From Spongilla lacustris (lineage: Eukaryota; Porifera; Demospongiae; Spongillida; Spongillidae): a stretch of 64,000 nt of DNA. This document shows positions 9,924-20,700 of this stretch, in pieces. Location of the stretch: assembly GCA_949361645.1 (NCBI GenBank), contig OX442433.1, forward strand, positions 3,157,720 through 3,221,719. Reading direction: 5' to 3'. The stretch's first letter is position 1; every line of letters starts with the position of its first letter. The notes under the pieces were generated by a model. That model worked only from the letters and a program-made list of their open reading frames with translations, made no database searches and was not told the origin of the DNA. The position numbers and the translations under genes were made by a program.

Positions 9924-11587
9924 TTAACCCAACAGCAGTATTGAGCTCACAAGGGTTGAGGTGAAGTCCCATGACTTCAGAAGGGTCAACTGAGAGCCAG
10001 GGAGTGGAACACAGTTGTTGAATAAAATGATTGAGCTAGTGAGATGGGGGTGGAGTGAGGTGGCTGATTCAGAACTGCATAGTGAAGAGATAAAGGCAGC
10101 CGGGGCATGGAGAGAAAGGGGGCGCAGTCCTAGGCCTCCTCTACATGGGCTCAGTTGTGCTTGCTTCCAAGCATCTACTGACAAATCTAGGCCTGTGCAT
10201 TTGGTGAAGCAGTTAGCAACCGCAAGATGGAAGTCCTTTAAGGCCTCAACCGCAGATACGGAAGGTGTGCCTCTAGCAAGGTGTATTAATTTGCAAAAGG
10301 AGGCACAATGACGGAGAAGACTGAGGGCAACATGAGGGTCTGAAGATCCAATGTCTTCCATATGAGATAGATATGCTGAGGGACTGGAACATTTTCTGGC
10401 AATGAAGCTAGAGCAGAATGCTGTGTCACCAATTGGTACTCCAAGTAGTTCGAAGTTTGGAATGTGGGACGATGGAATAGAGGTGGGACACAAGGACGTG
10501 TCACTGGGGCTAAACAGCTCACTTTTCTTCAAATTCACATGGAAGCCTAGTGGGGGACCATCTGATTGTATGATATCTAGAGCTCGGGATACAGATGTTG
10601 GGTGACCAGCCAAGACTCCATCATCTAAGTACCAAACATTCAGCCGCAAGTCAGTGCAGGACTTGTCATTGTGGATGGACAAAATCAGCTTTTGCAGAGC
10701 TGCAGAGAAGAGAAGAGGACCGAGAGGATTGCCTTGCTAAACTCCTACCTCTGAAGACAGTATGCCCATCACATGCCATAATGATGGGTGGCGACCATAA
10801 CACCAAGAAGACCATGACAGGAGCTCAGGGAAGTGTTTGGAGCACTCCTCAAGGAAGGCCTGCCTGGATACCTGGTTGAAGGCATTGGTCATATCGACTT
10901 TAAGCAAGCAAAGTTGCCATCCGACCAGTGGTTGTCAACACATTGTCTAACTTTATGAATCATTTTCTCAGCTCCCCCTGGGCAAGCAACACCATACTGG
11001 AAGGGCTGAAAGAAGTTAGCTTGCTTTTCATGTGACAAGAGGCACAGACACTTCCCTACAAGTCTGCGAAGAACCTTACCCACAGCTATGGGACGAATGT
11101 CAGGTGCAGAGATTGGTTTATCCTTGGTGAGGGCAATTACACTGGCACCAGCCGTGTATTTGGAGACCTGTTGTGGGACCTTGCCAGCTGCCAATAGGTT
11201 CACCACATGATGTAATGTGGAGCAGGTTGAAGTAGGAAGAGGTACTGATGCAACATCAATCAAGTGCTGAAATCGCATACCAGATGGACCGGGGGAAGTA
11301 TATTTCGGAAATGTAGCCCTTACACCAAGCAGATTTATGCTGGCTGACAGTGTAATGGGATCGGGATAAACAGTAGGAGGGGAAGGAATGGGGCCACTCG
11401 GATGCTTGGATTGTAGTAGATTCCAGGTATCTGGTGAGTTGGGGGCAATCCCTGAAGACACCAGGTGTTGACAAGCCTTGGAATATAAGCCTTTTTGAGC
11501 GAAGGATATGGCTGAATCAATATGTTTCCGTGATTTCACAGATACAGATGCAGAAGGTAGGGTAGGACTTAAACGCTTGGTGGCCAT
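9924..11587 (-). pseudogene. reverse transcriptase of R2-like element A
   Basis: Two open frames (11587-10889 and 10682-9924) plus the linking 200 bases. The first contains TSPGPSGMRFQHLIDV, DIRPIAVGKVLRRLVGKCLC and FQYGVACPGGAEK. RT block A follows as DMTNAFNQVSRQAF in a shifted frame near 10870. The QQG block has a TAG in place of the first Gln (about 10728). Block C is WYLDDGV, the catalytic YxDD box. The thumb region has RGGLGLRPLSLHAPAAFISSL. Except for the frameshift and one stop the domain is well preserved. Confidence 0.65.
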
Positions 11588-11602
11588 GTGCCACAGTACA
11601 CC

Positions 11603-12154
11603 TTATTGCCCGCGAGACCAAAGGTCACAGAGGTTGGTTAAGTCCAGTGGTTTATGGTGACGACCAGAGCGTTTACTTGCAGGAAGGCAACACTTTGGGA
11701 GCATAAGAAGCTTCCTCCAGGCCTCCTCAGTGTTCTCATGTACGACAGCCAGCAGGGCACTTGAGAGAGTCTGGGCAAAGATAGGTAGGAACTCGCGAGG
11801 AATATGTGTCAGGGTAGGTACCTTAAGAGCAAATATCTCATCAAGGGAAGGTAGGTATATAGCTTCAGCACATACAAAGTCAGGTGCTGTCACATTACAG
11901 TGGTCACCCATAGGTTGGGTCAGAGTAGACCCCTTGCATTTCTTGTTGTGAGAGGCAATGTGTGATTCTGAGACAAGCTGATGACACAAGTGACAGACAA
12001 AAAAGCTATTTTGGGTGAGCCAGCCTGATGGCACATTACCAGGGAAAAGACCAGAGGCATGCTGATTTAGGTGGGATCGCCACATGGTCGGAGCTACGTG
12101 TTCAGCACAACCAGGTACCACACAGGGTTGCTTCTTTGAAGAACAAATAGACAT
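11603..12154 (-). pseudogene. N-terminal zinc-finger region of R2-like element A
   Basis: A 183-codon frame. Near the start it reads CVVPGCAEHVAPTMWRSHLNQ, a C-x4-C...H-x3-H type finger, followed by FVCHLCHQLVSESHIASHNK, a second finger-like unit with a closing C. A Leu-rich segment follows (PIFAQTLSSALLAVVHENTEEAW), which is also present in copy B at 19233-19466. In this family the fingers are expected to bind target DNA or RNA. The frame ends 15 bases before the next open frame begins, so the polyprotein is interrupted by a stop or frameshift here. Confidence 0.55.
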
Positions 12155-12170
12155 ACTATTGAGGGATGGG

Positions 12171-12834
12171 CCACTTTGTAGTGTGAAATCCTTTACCAGT
12201 GTGATTGGAGATGGAACAGGACACCCCTAGGATGTGGGTAAAACAGGTGGAGTGGGGCAAGTAGCTGAAACTCAATAATATATATAGGTGGTACATTGTA
12301 GGTATCTTATTAGCTATTATTATACATATAGTTGTGGATATGCATATATTTATACATTCATTAATTAAAAAAATTCTATCACTCTATATAATAACTAAAT
12401 AACTTAGTACGTGTCACTGTCTTCAAAAACAAAGCAAACTACGCTAGCAAAGGTGCCAGGAATGACACAGCATTGCCTCACTGTACGGCGTTGAAGTAGA
12501 TAGGAAAACAACTGCACTTACCATGACACCTTATGGATATGATGAGCAAGATCCTTAAGGAATGATATAATCTGTTTTCCAAACACACCTGATTTTTCTA
12601 CGACAACTGGATCAAACAGATATATATATTGGGGTCCATTTTCTTCTCTCAGCTTGTTCAGCCACTGCCCCTGCCTCCTGTGATGCAACTCTGCTATAAG
12701 CTGCAATTACAATACCCAAAGTGCTTTGAGCTAGGCATGCACATACCACTGCTTTAGCAAGGCACCTTTGAGAATTTGTTTGATTGAAATGAATTGTTTT
12801 GGCTATTTGTATACAAATAATGTTGCAAGAAATT
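12171..12834. other. no gene recognised
   Basis: AT-rich flank upstream of R2-like copy A. Short ORFs show no family. A possible short frame at 12518-12706 (-) has no supporting neighbour. Confidence 0.4.
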
Positions 12835-13440
12835 AAAATACTTTTATAATAAGGTGCAGGCTAATGAAGGCTAAGAGAATTGAAGGGAGTGTTGTGTGTG
12901 TCACTGTGTGTGAGAGCGCGCGCGCGTGTGTGTGTGAGCGTGTGTGTGTGTGTGAGCGTGTGTGTGTGTGTGAGCGCGCGTGTGTGTGTGAGCGTGTGTG
13001 TGTAAGCGTGTGTGTGTGTGTGGAGCGTGTGTGTGTGTGCGTGTGTGTATAACGCAGCCAAAGGAAGGTCCAAATAGTTATACAACTTATACGGCCACGG
13101 ACCAACGGGACCATAGCTAAGGCACTTAGCACGCCATTTCTCGTACCCATTTCGGTTTCTCGTACCCATCTCGGTTAGAAACTGTTACTGAGCAGACTGA
13201 GCCTCAGAGGGAAATAGCCACGAGTTCCGGTTCCATTTTATCCGTTCCGGTTCCATTTTATCCGTTCCGGTTCCATTTTATCCGTTCCGGTTCCATTCCA
13301 ATTTTTCATTTTCCGAATACGGCGATAACAACAAGCGTAATCTTAAATTTCATTACAATCAGAATTTGATACCGTAATTGGGCAATGAATAATATTGATT
13401 GTGAAAATAATGATTTGGCACTTTTAAAAATACAATAATA
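12835..13440 (-). repeat. dispersed repeat with internal TG microsatellite, copy 2
   Basis: Inverse copy of 5130-5610. Here the microsatellite is TG with interspersed GAGCG (12894-13050). This copy also has a doubled CTCGTACCCAT unit (13140-13175) and four GGTTCCATTTTATCCGTTCC units. Confidence 0.8.
13212..13296 (-). repeat. 20-bp tandem repeat, about four units
   Basis: Unit GTTCCGGTTCCATTTTATCC; the inverse copy of this locus (about 5262-5295) has only one or two units, so the expansion is specific to this copy. Confidence 0.85.
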
Positions 13441-13471
13441 TTGATGGCACTTTTATACACGGACCTTCCAT

Positions 13472-13710
13472 GTTATATGCTCTACCTTCCTTTATTTATG
13501 CTCTACCTTCCTTCATATGCTATACCTTCCTTCATATGCACTACGTATACCTTCCTCCATATGCTCTACCTTCCTTCATATGCTATATATACCTTCCTCC
13601 ATATGCTCTACCTTCCTTCATATGCTATATATACCTTCCTCCATATGCTCTACCTTCCTTCATATGCACTACCTTCCTTCATATGCTCTACCTTCCTTCA
13701 TATGCTCTAC
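13472..13710 (+). repeat. CTACCTTCCTTCATATG minisatellite
   Basis: Tandem units of 17-28 bases, alternating CTACCTTCCTTCATATGCT and ATATACCTTCCTCCATATGCT. Open in all three forward frames, which explains the long ORFs over it. Confidence 0.85.
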
Positions 13711-14212
13711 TGCATCTGTCTATATCAGATTTTATGATATATACCCTTAGGGTGTTATTGTTTTTAAGTGCACCAGCAAACCATAATACAGCTTCACACA
13801 AAGTAAGGATAGGATAGAAATTGTGGAACCCAAGCAGATTATGGTACAGGGTTCATCATGTGGTAACAATATGATATTAATGCATTTGTAAACTGTAAAG
13901 TGCAGAGATAAACCATATTGTGCCGCATAATATACAGCTGGAGAAAAGATGATGTGTTTTTACTGAAAGAGGTGCTCATTAAATAATCGCCAAAACTAAA
14001 GTACCAGTTTTCAGCTGCAGTTTGCTCAATCAGTCACTGAACTGATATTCATATAATTGCTAAACAATTACGTAGGAGCTACCTAAATGATTGTATATGG
14101 ATTTAATGCAGTATCAAAGTCAAAACACCTTGAGTAATTAATGCACCATTAAGTATACTGTGTCTTCCTTATTATGATGAGTAAATTATAAATGTTAATT
14201 TCTATAATTTAG

Positions 14213-14615
14213 ACTTCAACAGGCTGTGCTAATTACACAAAAGAAGCATGTCTGCAGGCATTAACTCAGACCAAAGCTTGTTTACTTGGAGTGGAAATAA
14301 ACAGTAGCAGTATAATGATTGCAGCAAATGTTAACCAAGAGGCCAATGAGAACACTGCTCAGCTCATCATCAATGGCCTCCCCTTACTTGGTGCTACAGA
14401 GATGTGTACATCCTCCTTCATTCCCTTCATGTGTCTGTACCTGTTCCCTTTGTGTGATGGGAATGGGACAGCGCACCAACCTAGCAGAGATCAGTGTATT
14501 GAGATCAGCACAGTGGTATGCAAAGATGAGTGGCAAAAGGCACTTATCATACAAAGTGTACAGCATAAACTTCCTAACTGTGGAAGCCTCTCCATTGAGA
14601 ATATTATGTGTAATG
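14213..14615 (+). CDS. Frizzled-type receptor exon: cysteine-rich domain
   Basis: Acceptor TTTAG before 14213 and donor GTATGT at 14616 (phase 1). Ten cysteines, including TGCANYTKEACLQAL and FIPFMCLYLFPLCDG, the pattern of a Frizzled CRD. It probably begins after a signal-peptide exon. Confidence 0.8.
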
Positions 14616-14700
14616 GTATGTGTTCTTTTTATAGCTATATATACATGTACATTTTGTGCTTACACTGCAGTGTGTATATGCGTATACGCTGTGCGTGTGC

Positions 14701-14733
<33 letters not shown>

Positions 14734-17700
14734 GCGTGTGCGTGTGCGCTGTGCGTGTGCGTGTGCGTGTGCGTGTGCGTGTGCGTGTGCGTGTACGCGT
14801 ACATGTACATGTATATGTATGTGTATGTGTTTATGTATGTATGTGTGTTTTATTAGGTTCAAATGCACAAGTTGAGATCCCTAGTGGAACAGATCAGCCA
14901 GCCAATTCAACATCAATAATCTGTAAAGATCCATTTTTCTTCAGTAATGGAATATGCCTACCACAGTGTGGTAAATGGAAGGCATATGATGATATAACTG
15001 CAGTTGCAGTGGATACAATATTTATCCTATCAGCTATTACGGGTTTTGGAGCTGGAGTTCTTGTTTTAATATTATCCTGCATTTGGCGCAAAAAGATGTA
15101 ATTCAGTGCATGTCCTTTCTTTTGCACATACTAAAACACTTAAATTTTATTTTCAGGCTTGTTTTTCCATCAGTAATTATAGTTTACATGAGTGTGACTA
15201 CAATAATTCCAGGTAAGTATGCATTGGTATTAGAATAATGGACCACTGGAAATAATCCTAATTTGTCATTCTCTCTGAGAAAGGTAGTGGTATATAAGAT
15301 TTGAAGGCAACGGTGGTGTAAAAAGTTGGAAACAAGGAATTGGAGATGCAATAATAATAATTATATATTTAGCACTTTGTGATGCTAAATATAGGAATAA
15401 TTAGTGTTTCTCCAATCCCTTGTTTCCTTCCTTTTTACACCATAATTGCAGCCTTAAATTACCACTAACTCTCTCAGATGGAACGTTTTTATATTTAGTT
15501 TCAGGATAAATGAACATAAACAACATTATTAAGAATCTATCAATTATGTTTAGTTAATGGTCTTGGAATCCTCTGTTAAGGATTGCCCTGACATTTGCCC
15601 TAACAAGGGTCAGGTTCAGCCTCCCATATAAAGCTGCGATGGCTATGGACATCCAACCTTGGGCAGTTCTGTCTGATGGTCAATCTGAAAGCAAGCTGAG
15701 ATAATGCCCACCGTGACTTAGCCTCTGTACCCCAACACCCATATGTCTCCACTGCAAGTGGAATGGACACCCAACCCAGTTCAGCACATTTGGTGTCATT
15801 GGACCTATGCTTGCACTCCTCGGCGGCAAATTCTGCAGACCCTGCTGTCACACTCGCTTCAGGTAAACTGTTAGAGTGGTGATGTGACAGTGAAGTCTAA
15901 TGCAGCCAGCTTGTCCAACATCCAATTTGCAGCAAGAACATCCGCTGGTCGTTTGTTGCGCTCATGAGTCCATAACCACACCCAACCTTTACCTGAACCT
16001 CAACACACGCTCTCCAACATGACTCCACAAAAACATCCCGCAGCCTGTTATGGCAGGTGACCACATCACCTCAGTGCTAGCAAGTCAGAGCATGGTGACC
16101 CAGGGAGTCCAATGAATGAGCTGGGCAGTAGGGACAACTGGCACACTGAGAGACACTCATGCCTAGCCACCACTGTATGGCTGTTTGAAATTCCAGAGGG
16201 TCAAGGTGTAAGTTAAGCCCTGCATGGAGAAGGGATAACAGAAAGCCAGGCTGCAGCATGGGGGGAAGATACAGATAGTATATGTGCTCTGTCTGGCAAA
16301 GATGAACTAGCAAACAGCTTATTAAATTGCCTATCTTCAAGTTTGCTGGGAAAGGTCTTTTTGACGGCATGGAGTGTGAGAGACTGCTTCTGTTGTAATG
16401 ACCTCAGATGCTGGAATACGGCTATAATAGAATGGACAAGATGTTGATTAAATATCAAATCCAGTGTGGACATGCTAAGTAAGTGAAGCTATGTAACAAG
16501 CTGCTGAGTGGTCTGAGAGGCTGCGAAGCCCAATACCACCTCTACTTAAACTGCAGAGCTGTGCCTGTTCCCAAGAACTATTGGTGGTATCTACATCTAC
16601 ATGTGTACAAGGCAAAGCAATGGCGAATATCATTATCAAAGCATTAATATCCTTCAGCCACAAGGGAAGGAGGTGTGGATCTTGTCATATGTACAAGTTT
16701 GCAAAAACTCCCGCATTGGCGCAAGAGGAGTAAAGCAACTTGGGGTTCACAGAGCCAACCTCCTCTAACTGTGTGAGCAACTTGGAAGCTATTGCACATT
16801 TCGAGGACACATACTTGGTGCAGAATATAGCATCACCAATAGAAGAGCCAAGGATTTCAAAGTGGGGTACATTGGACTTTTTCATCTCAGATGGGAACAT
16901 ACTGAGATCACTCAAGCTGAACAGTTCACACTTTGCTGCATTATTAAAAAGACCTAATGCAGACTCTTGTTCCTGGATAATTGAAAGTGCTCTGGAAACA
17001 GCGAGTCTTGGACCAGTAATAACACCATCATCCTGATACCATGAATTAAAGAGCAGACTTGAACAGCCTTCATCCGAAGCAATGCTAGATACAAGAACCT
17101 GCAGTACCAAGCAGAAGAACAAGGCGGGACTTAGTGGGTCACCTTGCTGTAAACCAATCTCAGCGCTCATGGTACTTAAATGATGTCTCAATAAAGGATG
17201 CTGGCCATAGCACCATGATGCCCATGGGAGCAACTCTGGAAAGTGGGGAGCACATTCATCTAACATGGCCTGGCGAGAAACAAGATTAAATAATAAATGC
17301 ATTACGCACATCTATCTTTAGCACTGTAAAGTTCTCATCTGTCCAGTGTTCTTCAATGCAAGAACTAAGACCATGAATTACTTTCTCTGCTCCAGATGGA
17401 CTGGCCACTCCAAATTGTTGATGGGCAAAAAAATCACTTGCCTTAGACCTTTCCACTGCACAAAGACATTTCCCTACCAAACGACGCAAAGCTTCCCCAT
17501 GCAACAGCAATTGGACGAATGTCCAGGGAAAGATCAGCTTTGTTCTTTATCAGAGCTGTGAGGCTGTCTCCAGCTAAATATTTGGAGACAAGGACAGGAA
17601 CATTCCCAGAAGCCAGCAAGTTAACAAGACCTTTATAAGAGAAGAACTTCTGCTGATAAAAGTACCATTCGGTAGCACCGTTCTCATTGGGAATAGTGAA

Positions 17701-20700
17701 GGACACAATATACAGCACCAGTCCGAACAACCTAAGCAACGCGTATAGCAATACATTGAAAGCACTGACCAAGGCGATAGATCTTACAATTTTGTTATTA
17801 TCTTCCACAATACCTGTTTTCACTTTAAAGTACGTTAGAAATGAAAATGTGGTGATCGTAATTAGTGGCAACGCAAACATCAGTAATATCCACACAGCCT
17901 TTGCCGTCGACGCCTGTTCACTACTTCCTTGGACGCAAACGGCGCAGAAGAAGATAACATTGATGCTCAACACGAATATCAAAAGCACAAGATAAGCGAT
18001 GGCAAGATTCCTTACACTCACGGCCCTCTTCCAATTGACGTCCACAGTCATGAATTGCACGACGGCAATCAATCCAATGCTGAAACATAGCATCGTGTGC
18101 CCGACGAGATATATGAAGGCGCTAATTGCGTCGATGGCTGAACATTGAACAGCGGACGGGAAACGCAGATCATATATTAAAGACACCGTTCCGTAACTTA
18201 TCGGTCCCACGATGCATAGGATAGCCACACATATGTAGAGGAAAGAGAGAGGCTTCATACCGAAGATCTTTGTCAGCCCATGCAGGTGGTAAAGAAGAAG
18301 TGAAGATGCGATCAGAGCTCATGGTACCTAAATGATGTCTCAATAAAAGATGCCATAGCACCATGATGCCCATGGGAGCAACTCTGGAAAGTGGGGAGCA
18401 CATTCATCTAACTTGGCCTGGCGAGAAACAAGATTAAATAATAAATGCATTACGCACATCTATCTTTAGCACTGTAAAGTTTTAATCTGTCCAGTGTTCA
18501 TCAATGCAAGACGTAAGACCATGAATTACTTTCTCTGCTCCAGATGGACTGGCCACTCAAAATTGATGAGGGACAAAAAAATCACTTGCCTTAGACATTT
18601 CCACTGCACGAAGACATTTCCCCACCAAACGATGCAAACAAACAGCAATCGGACAAATGTCTAGGGAAAGATCAGCTTTGTCCTTTATCAGAGCAGTGGG
18701 GCTGCCTCCAGCTAAATATTTGGAGACAAGGGCAGGAACATTCCCGCGGAAGCCATGCAGCAAGTTAACAAGATCTTTATAAGAAAAGAACAGATGCATG
18801 ATGGGAAACTGTAAAGGAACTTCTGCTGCATCTAACAGATGTTGAATGCGAAGACCAGATGGACCGCATGATGTAAAGGACCTTAGCCAGTATTGAAATC
18901 ATTAGGGACAATAGTCACCAAAGGAGTAGCGACACGACACGGCCGACACCTGAAGGAGCGACTGGTAGAGGCCCTTTGGGGTGTTTGGATTGTAGGAGCT
19001 CCGGTATCGTTGGTATTGGGTCCTAAACTTGATCAGAAGGCATGCTTTCCCTTCTCTCACTAGTGCAATGGATGTGCGAACCTTTTTTTCATTGTCATTG
19101 CACTGGGTGTGTCGAGTATTGGAGGTGGACTGGCCAACTGCACGCTGCCAAAGAAGCCCATATAGACCTTGGACCATAGATCGCGTAGATATTCAATGGG
19201 AGTGCATGGGCTTATGATGACGTCCCCTGCGTTTATGGGAATGTGGTATGCATTTGCTTTAACCAGGACTCTTCAGTGTTCTCGTGCAAAGCATTTCGTA
19301 AAGCTGCAGAAAGAACGCGAGCAAACGTCGGCCTGGCTTTGGCTGGCACATGACGTAAAGTGTAGCAGGGTAACTGACAGACATCCTCAAAGGTGGACGA
19401 CATAGATGTGTAGTTAGAGCCTGGAATAAGAGGCGTATTGACGAGTGGCTCTGCAGTAGTATGCACGGTATGGTTGCACTTTCGTCGATGAGAAGATCTA
19501 TGTGATTATGACTGGCAATCAGAACAGACATAAAGGTTGTGCTCCTTAAGCCACGAGACTGGAACCTCAGCAGGGATCGAACCCTGGGCATGTATGAGTA
19601 AGGTCATGTGATGTTTCCATGCACATAGTAGGAGCAACAAGTTCAGGGCAGCCATGAACAGTGCATGGTTTTTTATTACTAGTATTGGTATATCCGGAGT
19701 GTGCCGCTGCATCCAGTGTACATGTAGCTGATGGCCTGACTGCTTCTGAAGTCCTAAGCGATGGGGAAGGCGAAGATTGAGATGCCGGTAATGGATTTTG
19801 TTGTGAGTCTGATTCTCCAGATAACGGATACATGTATATACGTATAGTTGAAGTGGAAGGCCAGCAGCTGCTGTTGATTGTGCTGGAATGAAGACAGCTG
19901 CCGGCAGTCGAGAACAGGCAAATCAGGCACATCCGATACCGGCTGAACAGCCATATCTCTCAACTCTGCATGGGCTTGATGCCATATTGCCGTCGGGGCC
20001 GTTTAAGCAACCTCCATGCTTCCCTGCATGGCAGTTTACAAAGGGTCGCTTTGCCTTCACGCATGCACAGGATCGACAACCCATTTCAGCGGCAACATGG
20101 AGCTCTTTTTCCGTTGTCGGTGTTCATCGTCTAGGACGGGAGCTGTAATACCGCGGAGCCGCTTTTAACGCACCGCCAATCATTATAATATTGAAGTGTT
20201 TTTTTAATAAGTGGCTACTAGTTAACTTTGCAACCCGTACATACAAGTAAATACGTTTGTACATGTATGACAAAATCCAGCCGTTGTATGCCATATGTAC
20301 GGTATAGCCTATAGCAACACAACTGAACGTTTACAGTTATACTACATTTGCAGCTGTTCTAGATTAGGTACTTCAATATACATTGTATATTTTTCAAATT
20401 GGGATTTACGTAACAAATTGAGTATGATTAGAAAGAGCAAAATTTGTGTTCCAAAACGACATATTTGGATCGAATCTGCGTTGTAAATATCAGTAGTTAT
20501 AATGTCTCAAATATCAATCTTTATGCGGAAGATAATGTATGCAGAATGATTGGAGCGGTAACAAAAAAAATTGTCACGGTTGTGCTTACCTTGCATGCAT
20601 CTCACGTAACTCTGCAAATTATTTAACCAAAGACATTTGACACATAAAAGGGACATACATAATAAATAGAATGCATCTAAAAACCTATTTCATATATATA

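Larger units (their letters stand above)
9600..12170 (-). mobile_element. R2-like non-LTR retrotransposon, copy A
   Basis: On the minus strand this copy has, in order, an N-terminal C2H2-type zinc-finger region (12154-11603), a reverse transcriptase (11587-9924), a CPLCPE...HH zinc-knuckle trace (about 9890-9820), and a decayed tail (9790-9605). Fingers at the N-terminus and a knuckle after RT are the layout of restriction-like-endonuclease elements such as R2/R4; the sister copy B shows the endonuclease motif. The lesions are few: one frameshift at the join near 10890, a TAG replacing Gln in the QQG block, and decay at the end. It is the least damaged copy of its family in the window. Confidence 0.7.
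15600..20120 (-). mobile_element. R2-like non-LTR retrotransposon, copy B, rearranged
   Basis: On the minus strand the order is: Cys-rich N-terminus (20090-20020), zinc-finger region (19720-19540), linker (19466-18890), an RT segment (18805-18311), a foreign 7TM fragment (18295-17655), a second copy of the same RT segment (17648-17161), the rest of RT to 16475, a zinc knuckle (16370-16077), and an endonuclease region (15990-15600). The whole unit sits in intron 3 of the Frizzled-type gene in the opposite orientation. Frameshifts and stops are present throughout. Confidence 0.65.

Noticed and set aside
14604..14868. Cys/Val or His/Thr ORFs beside the CRD exon
   Set aside because: Translation of a GTGTGC microsatellite; the real exon ends at 14615 with GTATGT.
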